In this document: positions 1 through 5,580 of the stretch, piece after piece
Layout: each line of letters begins with the position of its first letter
Numbering within the stretch: the stretch's first letter is position 1
Assembly (NCBI GenBank): GCA_030839105.1
Contig: JAUZEI010000057.1
Coordinates: forward strand, 1-8,576
Reading direction: 5' to 3'
Origin: Actinomycetota bacterium
GTDB taxonomy: Bacteria > Actinomycetota > Acidimicrobiia > IMCC26256 > PALSA-610
Length of the DNA: 8,576 nt
Notes under the pieces: generated by a model
Told to the model about the DNA's origin: nothing
The model's input: the letters and a program-made list of their open reading frames with translations, nothing else
The model's database searches: none
Program-made: the position numbers and the translations under genes

Positions 1-983
1 ACGCAGAGGTCCCAGTCCGGGCTGACGACTGCGATGTCGGCGAGTAGCGCAGCGATCCGGCGTGGTGCTTCGTGCACCACGAACGCGTCGCCGCGTTCCG
101 TCAGCCGGCGCAGCTCGGCCTGGCGGGCGGCGGAGCGCCGGGGCAGGAATCCCGTGTAGGTGAACCGGTCGACGGCCAGCCCCGACGCACTCAGGACCGC
201 GAGCATCGACGACGGTCCGGGCACCGGACTCACCGCGTATCCCGCGTCGACTGCACGGTTGACGACGACGTATCCCGGATCACTGAACAACGGCGTCCCC
301 GCGTCGCTCACGAGCGCGACGCGCGCGCCGTCTTCGAGTCGGCGGATCACACTGTCGACGCGCCCGGCTTCGTTGTGATCGTGGTAGCTCAGCACGCCGC
401 CCTCGACGTGCATCCCGGTCCGTTGCACGAGGTCGCGGAATCGGCGCGTGTCCTCCGCGAGCACGAGATCGGCTGCCTCCAGGACCTGACGCGCCCGCGG
501 CGACAGGTCGTCGTCGTTGCCGATCGGAACCGACACGACGAAGAGTGCGCCGCGCCGGTCGCCCGATCCGAGCTCGCGGATCGTGACGCGGAGCTCGGCG
601 TCACCGTCGGCCAGGGCCCGAACGAGCACACGATCGACCTCGGCCGCGCTCTTGGTCGCGTCGTAAGCGAACGTGCGCCCGCGTAGCCCCGGTCCGTGGC
701 GGAACACGAGCGAATCGTCGCCGAGAAAGAACGGACTCATCGCCGCAGTGAAAGTGTCGCGGTGACTTGCACCCTCGAGCACGACCTCGACTTCACCTCG
801 CAGGCGCAGCAGCGCGCGATCGTCGTGTTCGCTTCGCACTCCGAGCACACACGTCGCACGGCCGGTCACGTCGGTCTCACGCGTGAGCTCGAGGGTCTTG
901 GTATGGCTTCCCGTGATACGTGGATGCCCGTAGCAGCGAAACGTCACCGAGGCTGCCGCGTGCGGTCGATTCGGCGCCGCCAT
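1..983 (-). CDS. rsmI: DUF371-like domain fused to 16S rRNA (cytidine-1402 2'-O)-methyltransferase RsmI, 3' part outside the window
   Basis: The frame is open from ATG at 983 to the left edge (327 codons). Residues from about 149 are a tetrapyrrole-methylase-fold RsmI. In order they show VVSVPIGNDDD, LAEDTRR, SYHDHNE, ALVSDAGTPLFSDPGY, PVPGPSSM and YTGFLPRR. These are the hallmark SAM-binding and active-site motifs of the family that 2'-O-methylates C1402 in the ribosomal decoding centre. Residues about 13-140 match the DUF371 pattern as I remember it, a mostly archaeal family: FRCYGHPRITGSHTKTLELT, then CVLGV, and later GRTFAYDATKSAAEVDR. No ATG, GTG or TTG lies between the two domains at a place that would give an intact methylase, so a genuine fusion is likely. 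The start is uncertain: in-frame GTG codons lie further upstream, and no clear ribosome site is visible. The aldolase gene diverges 71 bp away. The RsmI call is firm; the DUF371 call is made from memory of the family. Confidence 0.88.
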   Translation of the reverse strand, partial: MAAPNRPHAAASVTFRCYGHPRITGSHTKTLELTRETDVTGRATCVLGVRSEHDDRALLRLRGEVEVVLEGASHRDTFTAAMSPFFLGDDSLVFRHGPGLRGRTFAYDATKSAAEVDRVLVRALADGDAELRVTIRELGSGDRRGALFVVSVPIGNDDDLSPRARQVLEAADLVLAEDTRRFRDLVQRTGMHVEGGVLSYHDHNEAGRVDSVIRRLEDGARVALVSDAGTPLFSDPGYVVVNRAVDAGYAVSPVPGPSSMLAVLSASGLAVDRFTYTGFLPRRSAARQAELRRLTERGDAFVVHEAPRRIAALLADIAVVSPDWDLC

Positions 984-1054
984 CGGGTCGAAGCTACCGG
1001 ACCCACGCCTCACACGGGGCCTCGCATGTACCGCGCGCACGTGATTCACTTGGG

Positions 1055-2233
1055 GTGGTGACGGAGCTGACGGCCGAAGGCATCCTCACGAGTGCGACGA
1101 GCATCGATCGCACGTTCGCGCGCAACGATCTTCGTTCGAGCGCAGTGCTCCAACGGTTCGTCGCCGGCATCACGGATGCGATGCACGACGCGGGGTACAC
1201 GCAGCTCGACGCGCCCGGACCGAGCACCAACGTCGTGCTGCACTCCATCGATGCCGACGCGCCCCGGCCCTACCGCCGAAAGGCCGCGCCCACCTTCGTG
1301 ATCGCGATCGCCGAGCTGCAAACGATCCCGGACGACCGCGTCGAGCTGTTGCGCGTCGGTTACCCGCTACTCGTGCGCGCGCTCGCGAACCTCTGCGTCA
1401 TGGTGAGCGACGGACCGGACGGTCTCGTCGTGCGCTTCGTCACACTCGAACAGGGGGTGTACGGCGTCGGGCCCGGCCTCGCCGACGACCAGCTGGCGCG
1501 GCGCGCGTTCGCTCGCATCGAACCACTCGCCGCGTCGCAACTCGTGATCGCGAACGACTTCGTCACCGACCTCCCCGAACCGCTCTGGCACGGCGACGAA
1601 CAGACCACGCAGATGCTGCGGGCAGGACGCGCGCTCGAGGCCCTCGACCTCCTCCCCGCGCCCTTCCCCATCGAAGAGATCCTCGGACCTCGTGATCTGC
1701 GCCACGTCGAACTGCTCTACGGCATCGGCGGCCTCTCGTACGGCAACGTGAGCGTGCGTTACCTCGGGAGCGAGCTCCGCGGCGCGCCCGATCCGGACGG
1801 CCCCGTGTACTGGATGAGCGCCAGTGGCGTCGACAAAGCCGATCTCCGGCTCGTCGGCGAACACATCCTGCTCGTACGCGGCTTCGACCCCGAACGCGAG
1901 ACGATGGTGCTCAGCGTTCCTCCCGGCGTGAAGACGCGGCGAGTGTCGGTCGACGCGATCGAGCACTGGATGATCTACCGCGAGCACCCCGACGTCGGCG
2001 CGATCCTGCACGTACACGGGTGGATCGACGGAACGGTCTCGACCGACGTCAACTTCCCGTGCGGGACATTGCAGCTCGCCGCCTCCGTCGCCGATCTCGT
2101 CCGGCGGGCCCCCGACCCGAGCCGCGCGGTCGTCGGTCTACGCAATCACGGCCTGACGATCACCGGTCACAGCCTCGACGACATCTTCGACCGCTTCGGT
2201 TCGGCGATCGTCCCCCGCGTCCCTATGGAATAG
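1055..2233 (+). CDS. class II aldolase/adducin-fold protein with a long N-terminal extension (392 aa)
   Basis: The C-terminal half (about residues 190-392) is a class II aldolase/adducin domain, a zinc-dependent fold used by fuculose-phosphate aldolase, ribulose-phosphate epimerase and MtnB dehydratase. Visible motifs are GGLSYGNVSVR, MSASGVDK, an IEHW acidic residue (E303, candidate acid/base), HVHG (H319 and H321) and NHG (H365). The last three histidines fit the zinc ligands. The end, IVPRVPME, resembles family C-termini. Residues 1 to about 185 form a hydrophilic domain that I do not recognise. It contains a segment rich in isoleucine, valine and leucine around PTFVIAIAELQ, and no export signal. 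The start is taken as tandem GTG codons at 1055/1058. The frame continues upstream to an ATG at 920, but that extension is low-complexity, overlaps the divergent rsmI start, and looks non-coding. No strong ribosome site is visible. The substrate cannot be inferred from the neighbours. Confidence 0.85.
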   Translation: MVTELTAEGILTSATSIDRTFARNDLRSSAVLQRFVAGITDAMHDAGYTQLDAPGPSTNVVLHSIDADAPRPYRRKAAPTFVIAIAELQTIPDDRVELLRVGYPLLVRALANLCVMVSDGPDGLVVRFVTLEQGVYGVGPGLADDQLARRAFARIEPLAASQLVIANDFVTDLPEPLWHGDEQTTQMLRAGRALEALDLLPAPFPIEEILGPRDLRHVELLYGIGGLSYGNVSVRYLGSELRGAPDPDGPVYWMSASGVDKADLRLVGEHILLVRGFDPERETMVLSVPPGVKTRRVSVDAIEHWMIYREHPDVGAILHVHGWIDGTVSTDVNFPCGTLQLAASVADLVRRAPDPSRAVVGLRNHGLTITGHSLDDIFDRFGSAIVPRVPME

Positions 2234-2701
2234 CGGCCCGTGGGATAACTGCCCGGCCGACTCGTGCTCGAGGAGCCAGTGCTTGTAGTCGAGACCGAAC
2301 CCGTAGCCGCCGAGCGCACCCCCCGTACGGATCACGCGGTGGCACGGCACGATGAGCGCGATCGGGTTCGTCGCGTTCGCCATGCCGACCGCTCTCGAAG
2401 CCGTCGGCCTCCCGACCCGCCGGGCCATCTCGCCGTACGAGATCGTCGTGCCCACCGGAATCCTCCGCAACTGATCCCACACGGCGTGTTGGAACGCGGT
2501 GCCGCGCGCGCCGACCGCCAAGGAGTCGAGAGCGGCCACGTCGCCGGCGAAGTACGCGACCAACACATCGTGCACACCGAACGGGTCGCAATGCACCGGT
2601 TGCGGGGTCGGGTCGAACGTCGCCTTGCGCACCACACCGTCTTCCACCTTCGCTCGGAACGAGCCGAGTGCGAACCGGACAACTGCCACGTCTGTCGTCA
2701 T
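2138..2701 (-). CDS. ogt: methylated-DNA--[protein]-cysteine S-methyltransferase Ogt (187 aa)
   Basis: This is a suicide repair protein that transfers O6-alkyl groups from guanine (and O4 from thymine) to its own cysteine. The C-terminal active-site domain spans about residues 67-147. It has RGTAFQHAVWDQLRRIPVG, the helix-turn-helix SYGEMARRVGRPTASRAVG with the arginine finger R103, the NPIALIVPCHRVI motif with acceptor C120, and GGYGFGLDYKHWLLEHE. The N-terminal ~60 residues form the usual small variable domain. A tail of about 40 residues beyond LLEHE is longer than usual, and most of it lies antisense to the aldolase 3' end (96-bp convergent overlap). ATG at 2701 is preceded by TAGAAC and exactly 6 nt, with no Shine-Dalgarno, so a leaderless transcript is likely. 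It is divergent from the Ada-sensor/AlkA fusion 90 bp away, a repair pairing that supports the assignment. Confidence 0.95.
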   Translation of the reverse strand: MTTDVAVVRFALGSFRAKVEDGVVRKATFDPTPQPVHCDPFGVHDVLVAYFAGDVAALDSLAVGARGTAFQHAVWDQLRRIPVGTTISYGEMARRVGRPTASRAVGMANATNPIALIVPCHRVIRTGGALGGYGFGLDYKHWLLEHESAGQLSHGPLFHRDAGDDRRTEAVEDVVEAVTGDRQAVIA

Positions 2702-2791
2702 GGACCTGTTCTACGACGGCTCGCTTCGCCGGATCCGGACAGGCGCGGGGCGTGTCCGGATCCGTCTATGCGGATGCCCTAGAACTGCGAC
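2702..2791. promoter_or_regulatory. symmetric divergent promoter region of ogt and the Ada-sensor/AlkA gene
   Basis: This 90-bp gap lies between two divergent ATGs. TAGAAC occurs on both strands (2713-2708 minus and 2780-2785 plus), each followed by exactly 6 nt and the ATG. That is the spacing expected if TAGAAC is the -10 element of a leaderless transcript. A central inverted repeat puts a GGATCC core about 17 nt upstream of the minus TAGAAC and 16 nt upstream of the plus one, that is, at the -35 position of each. The symmetry axes of the TAGAAC pair and of the repeat coincide within a base (about 2747). I infer shared regulation; the regulator is unknown. Confidence 0.65.
2730..2764. repeat. 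12-bp perfect inverted repeat, candidate operator
   Basis: The left arm CGGATCCGGACA (2730-2741) and the right arm TGTCCGGATCCG (2753-2764) are perfect reverse complements around an 11-nt GC-rich spacer. Each arm itself contains the short palindrome CGGATCCG, so the site can also be read as two CCGGATCCG palindromes about 27 bp apart. It lies in non-coding DNA between two alkylation-repair genes, which favours a protein-binding site over a terminator. No run of T follows on either side. Confidence 0.7.
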
Positions 2792-4210
2792 ATGGATGCA
2801 TTCACCGGAGTCGTCACTACCGGCATCTACTGCCGGCCGGGATGCAGCGGGAACCCCCTCGCGCGCAACACGCGCCCCTACACGTCGGCCGCGGCCGCGG
2901 AGGCGGCGGGCTTTCGGCCCTGCCTACGGTGCCGCCCGGATCGCGAACCCGTACCCGGCTGGGTCGAAGCACCCGAGCTCGTATGCCGCGCGCTGCGGGC
3001 CATCGCCGACGGCGCGCTCGACGACGCCACCGAAGATGCCCTGGCGGCCCGGCTCGGAGTGAGCGCCCGCCATCTGCGCCGACTGTTCGACCTGCACGTC
3101 GGCGCCACGCCCGCGGAGGTCGCGCGCAGCCGCCGCGCCCATTTCGCCCGGCGGCTCCTCGACGACACCGATCTCCCGCTCGCCCAGGTAGCCACCGCGG
3201 CCGGGTTCAACAGCGTCCGCCAATTCAACCGGGTGATGAAAGAGGTTTTCCGGTTCACACCCAACGACCTACGCGCCCGTCGCCGCGCGCCCGACCGCCT
3301 GGTGGCCGACGGCGGCCTCGAGCTGCGCATGCCGTACCGAGCGCCGCTCGCGTGGACGCCGATGCTCTCGTTCCTCGCGCCGCGCGCGATTCCGGGCGTC
3401 GAGATGGTCGACCTCGACGCGGGCGCCTATCGCCGCGTGATCGAGCTCGCGGGCGCGCCCGGTGTCATGGAGGTGTGGGACGAGCCGGAACGTTCGACCC
3501 TGCGCCTGCGGCTTCACCTCCCCACGTTCGACGGATTGGTGCATCTCCTCGCAAGTGTGCGCCGGCTCTTCGACCTCGACGCCGATCCGACCGTGATCGA
3601 CGCCGCGTTGGCGCGGGATCGGATGCTGCGACCACTGGTGCGAGCGCGCCGGGGCGTGCGCGTCCCCGGCGCGGTCGACCCGCTCGAGGTGAGCGTTCGG
3701 GCGGTGATCGGCCAACAGATCTCGGTGGCGGGCGCGACGACCCTCGCCGGCCGGGTGGTCGAGCGCTTCGGCACCCCGGTGCCCGGCATCGCCGCCTTGG
3801 GCCTCACCCATCTCTTCCCCGACGCCTCGACGCTGGCCAAGGCCGACCTGACCGAAGTCGGTCTGACATCGCCCCGAGGGCGAGCGGTGAACGAGCTGGC
3901 CCGGGCCGTGGCGACCGGCGACCTCGAGCTTCATCGGGCACGAGACCTCGAACACACGCTGGCCGAGCTCCAGGCGCTGCCCGGCTTCGGGCCCTGGACC
4001 GCGCACTATGTGGCGATGCGGGCGTGCGGCGAACGGGACGCGTTCCCGGCTTCCGACCTGGGGCTACGCCGCGTCTTGGGCGACGATCCGGCGGCGCGGG
4101 CCGAGAGCTGGCGGCCGTGGCGCGCCTACGGCGCGGTCCAGATCTGGCTCGGACCGGCCGGACGCCAAACCCGACCCCAAGCCGGGCGGGTGGAGCGGCC
4201 GACGAGTTGA
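2792..4210 (+). CDS. alkA: Ada-type Zn methyl-sensor + AraC DNA-binding domain + AlkA 3-methyladenine DNA glycosylase fusion (472 aa)
   Basis: There are three modules in order. Residues 1-50 are an Ada zinc domain with TTGIYCRPGC and FRPCLRCRPD. C14, C18, C44 and C47 match the four zinc cysteines of E. coli Ada, with C14 in the position of methyl-accepting C38. Residues about 65-161 are an AraC-type double helix-turn-helix, ending GFNSVRQFNRVMKEVFRFTP. Residues 179-292 resemble the AlkA N-terminal domain. Residues 297-452 are the HhH-GPD glycosylase, with VRAVIGQQISVAGATTLAG, the hairpin LPGFGPWTA and catalytic D422 in FPASDLGLRR. The enzyme removes alkylated bases, and the sensor would activate transcription after taking a methyl from DNA phosphotriesters. 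There is no O6-methyltransferase domain; that activity is in divergent ogt. The sensor begins close to its motif and lacks the roughly 30 residues usual upstream. A TAG at 2780 excludes an earlier in-frame start. Translation is probably leaderless. Confidence 0.93.
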   Translation: MDAFTGVVTTGIYCRPGCSGNPLARNTRPYTSAAAAEAAGFRPCLRCRPDREPVPGWVEAPELVCRALRAIADGALDDATEDALAARLGVSARHLRRLFDLHVGATPAEVARSRRAHFARRLLDDTDLPLAQVATAAGFNSVRQFNRVMKEVFRFTPNDLRARRRAPDRLVADGGLELRMPYRAPLAWTPMLSFLAPRAIPGVEMVDLDAGAYRRVIELAGAPGVMEVWDEPERSTLRLRLHLPTFDGLVHLLASVRRLFDLDADPTVIDAALARDRMLRPLVRARRGVRVPGAVDPLEVSVRAVIGQQISVAGATTLAGRVVERFGTPVPGIAALGLTHLFPDASTLAKADLTEVGLTSPRGRAVNELARAVATGDLELHRARDLEHTLAELQALPGFGPWTAHYVAMRACGERDAFPASDLGLRRVLGDDPAARAESWRPWRAYGAVQIWLGPAGRQTRPQAGRVERPTS

Positions 4211-4221
4211 AGTTCGGCTGC

Positions 4222-4240
4222 ACGGGTATCACTATCCCGT
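4222..4240 (+). terminator. weak hairpin after the AlkA fusion gene
   Basis: ACGGG (4222-4226) can pair with CCCGT (4236-4240) around a 9-nt loop, 12 nt after the stop codon. The stem is only 5 bp and no T tract follows, so termination here is a guess based mainly on position. Confidence 0.2.
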
Positions 4241-4270
4241 CACCCGAAAGCGCGTTTCCCCTGGTCAGAC

Positions 4271-4280
4271 GTAATATTAC
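4271..4280. repeat. AT-rich perfect palindrome just upstream of the sigma-gene -35
   Basis: GTAATATTAC is a perfect 10-bp palindrome and the most AT-rich patch noticed in a GC-rich window. It ends 3 nt before the TTGAGA -35 hexamer. It could be an operator half, an UP-element-like contact for RNA polymerase, or an easily melted site. The sequence alone does not decide between these. Confidence 0.5.
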
Positions 4281-4283
4281 AGC

Positions 4284-4312
4284 TTGAGATCGCCGTCCGG
4301 CTCGGATATGAT
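4284..4312 (+). promoter_or_regulatory. sigma-70-type promoter of the sigma factor gene
   Basis: TTGAGA (4284-4289) and TATGAT (4307-4312) are separated by exactly 17 nt. Each matches the housekeeping consensus at 5 of 6 positions. This is the best promoter in the window and it points toward the sigma factor gene. Transcription would start near 4319, giving a leader of about 234 nt. The near-consensus elements suggest recognition by the main housekeeping sigma factor, or autoregulation by this one. Confidence 0.75.
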
Positions 4313-4384
4313 TGAGGACCGGCTTTGGCCGGCGGCAACTCGAAACTTCCCCCCGTCGTATCCCCAGCTTCGAGGAACAACCTC

Positions 4385-4427
4385 CCGGTCGGAGAGCGTT
4401 GCACCAGGTGCCCGCTCTCCGTTCCGG
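4385..4427 (+). other. stem-loop in the sigma-gene leader
   Basis: CGGAGAGC (4390-4397) pairs perfectly with GCTCTCCG (4414-4421). CCGG (4385-4388) and CCGG (4424-4427) extend the stem across a small internal loop. Inside the loop, GCAC (4401-4404) and GTGC (4408-4411) can form a nested hairpin. No T tract follows, so it is not a classic terminator. Confidence 0.5.
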
Positions 4428-4444
4428 TCCTTCGCCCGAGGCAC

Positions 4445-4482
4445 CCGATACTCGCCCGAAGTCGGCGTGCAGCCGATACTCG
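4445..4482 (+). repeat. 10-bp direct repeat CCGATACTCG in the sigma-gene leader
   Basis: Identical copies lie at 4445-4454 and 4473-4482, 28 bp apart start to start. The second copy overlaps the 3' side of the possible local hairpin at 4461-4477. The pair could be binding sites on DNA or RNA, or chance. Confidence 0.45.
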
Positions 4483-4552
4483 ATAGTGAAATAAGTCCAC
4501 CGCACAAGCTCGAACTCGAAGCCCCGTTTCCGCCGACTCCGAAAGTGAAGTT

Positions 4553-5503
4553 ATGGCCAAGCCAGTCAAGGCCCGTCGCGAGGATCGCGATTACGAAGAC
4601 CTCGTCCGCCTCTACCTGGAGGACGTCGGTCGTCACAACCTCCTGACCAAGGACGATGAGATCCGGCTCGCGCAAGCGATCGAAACCGGAACCGCCGCCA
4701 CCGAGCGACTCGAGACTGCCAAGAAGCTCACGCCCACGCAGCGCCGCCAGATCAAGCGGGAGATCCGTCAGGGAGAAGAGGCGCACCGCCAGTTCGTGAA
4801 CTCGAACCTGCGGCTCGTGGTGTCGATCGCCAAGAAGTACCAGAGCTCCGGTCTGCCGCTGCTCGACATCGTGCAGGAGGGCAACCTCGGCCTCATCCAC
4901 GCGGTCGACAAGTTCGACTGGCGCAAGGGCTTCAAGTTCTCGACGTACGCGACCTGGTGGATCCGCCAGGCGATCCAGCGGGGTATCGCCAACTCGGCGC
5001 GTGTCATCCGGCTGCCCGTACACGCCGGTGACATGCTGACGGCGCTGCTCAAGCTCCGCGCCTCGCTCGAGGGATCGCTCGGCCGCACGCCGACGCTTGC
5101 CGAGCTGGCGGGTGAGGCGGAGCTGCCGCTCGAGAAGGTCGTCGAGGTACTGCGTTACGCGGTCGACACGGTCTCCCTCGACGAGCCCGTCCGTGACGAC
5201 GGCGATGCCGAGCTCGGCGACTTCGTCGAGGACCGCAACGCGGTCGCTCCGTTCGAGCACGCGGCCACGAGCCTCCTGCCGAACGAAGTGGCGAAGGTGC
5301 TCTCCGTGCTCGACGAGCGCGAGCGCACGATCCTGACGTTGCGTTTCGGTCTCGACGGTGGTGGAGAGCGCACACTCGAGGAAGTGGCCGAACACTTCGG
5401 TCTCACCCGCGAGCGCATCCGTCAGATCGAGGCCCGGGCCATGTCGAAGCTGCGGCACCCGTCCGCCGACGTCGGCGCCCGCGAGCTGCTCGAAGCGGTC
5501 TAA
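4553..5503 (+). CDS. RNA polymerase sigma-70 factor, group 2 (SigB/HrdB-like, 316 aa)
   Basis: This sigma subunit directs RNA polymerase to promoters. Region 1.2 is at about residues 13-44 (DLVRLYLEDVGRHNLLTKDD). A short spacer of about 35 residues follows. Region 2 is at about 80-155, with NSNLRLVVSIAKKY, GLPLLDIVQEGNLGL, the -10-contacting FKFSTYATWWIRQAIQR and RVIRLPVH. Region 3 is at about 157-235. Region 4 is at about 240-303, with RTILTLRFGL and the -35-reading helix-turn-helix LEEVAEHFGLTRERIRQIEA. There is no region 1.1 and no long acidic N-terminus, so this is a non-essential-type (group 2) factor rather than RpoD. The conserved regions 2.4 and 4.2 suggest near-consensus promoter preference. 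ATG at 4553 is preceded only by a weak GTGAAG ribosome site. It has its own strong promoter and a long leader. No anti-sigma gene is adjacent. Its regulon and trigger cannot be read from the sequence. Confidence 0.95.
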   Translation: MAKPVKARREDRDYEDLVRLYLEDVGRHNLLTKDDEIRLAQAIETGTAATERLETAKKLTPTQRRQIKREIRQGEEAHRQFVNSNLRLVVSIAKKYQSSGLPLLDIVQEGNLGLIHAVDKFDWRKGFKFSTYATWWIRQAIQRGIANSARVIRLPVHAGDMLTALLKLRASLEGSLGRTPTLAELAGEAELPLEKVVEVLRYAVDTVSLDEPVRDDGDAELGDFVEDRNAVAPFEHAATSLLPNEVAKVLSVLDERERTILTLRFGLDGGGERTLEEVAEHFGLTRERIRQIEARAMSKLRHPSADVGARELLEAV

Positions 5504-5521
5504 CGGCGCAACACGCGTTCC

Positions 5522-5580
5522 CGAACGAACCTGCGTCACGTTCCTGCGCTCGCCGCGTGAGAACGACGCAGGTTCGTTCG
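5522..5580. terminator. bidirectional hairpin terminator between convergent genes
   Basis: CGAACGAACCTGCGTC (5522-5537) is perfectly complementary to GACGCAGGTTCGTTCG (5565-5580), a 16-bp stem. GTTC/GAAC (5540-5543 with 5561-5564) can extend it inward across a 2-nt bulge. It starts 18 nt after the sigma stop codon. The stop codon of the convergent membrane gene (5536-5538) lies at the inner end of the left arm, so the loop and the right arm are coding for that gene. Neither side has a T run, as is common for GC-rich actinobacterial terminators. Confidence 0.75.

Larger units (their letters stand above)
4319..4552 (+). promoter_or_regulatory. long 5' leader of the sigma factor gene with several possible hairpins
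   Basis: This leader of about 234 nt has no convincing reading frame. It can form a small hairpin at 4319-4332 (CCGGC/GCCGG) and a larger stem at 4385-4427. CCGATACTCG is repeated at 4445-4454 and 4473-4482. AGTCGGCG (4460-4467) can pair locally with GCCGAT (4472-4477), or at long range with CGCCGACT (4531-4538), which ends 14 nt before the ATG. Those two pairings exclude each other and the second would lie next to the ribosome site. No match to a known riboswitch class was recognised, and the regulatory role is inference. Confidence 0.4.

Noticed and set aside
72..686. 204-codon open frame on the plus strand
   Set aside because: It is antisense to the clear RsmI methylase frame on the minus strand. 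Its product is low-complexity and rich in R, H and V, with no recognisable domain.
920..1054. Upstream extension of the aldolase to an ATG at 920
   Set aside because: The 45 extra residues are low-complexity, and the segment overlaps the start of rsmI on the other strand. GTG at 1055/1058 leaves a normal divergent gap.
2729..2764. Terminal repeat of a mobile element or a CRISPR unit at the 12-bp inverted repeat
   Set aside because: The arms are 11 nt apart and enclose no gene. There is no target duplication and no series of spaced repeats.
2702..2791. Classical Ada box, or a PafBC-type (RecA-independent damage) promoter, in the repair gap
   Set aside because: There is no AAT or AAAGCGCA element on either strand. 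TGTCCGGA resembles part of the PafBC -35 motif, but no TAnnnT element follows at the required spacing.
2668..4287. 539-codon open frame on the plus strand, overlapping the AlkA fusion
   Set aside because: It is a +2/+3 shadow of the AlkA gene with an arginine/proline/glycine-rich product, which arises from high GC at third positions.
4312..4494. 60-codon frame in the sigma-gene leader
   Set aside because: It has no ribosome site, its composition is arginine/proline-rich, and it lies wholly in the likely untranslated leader. A leader peptide is not supported.
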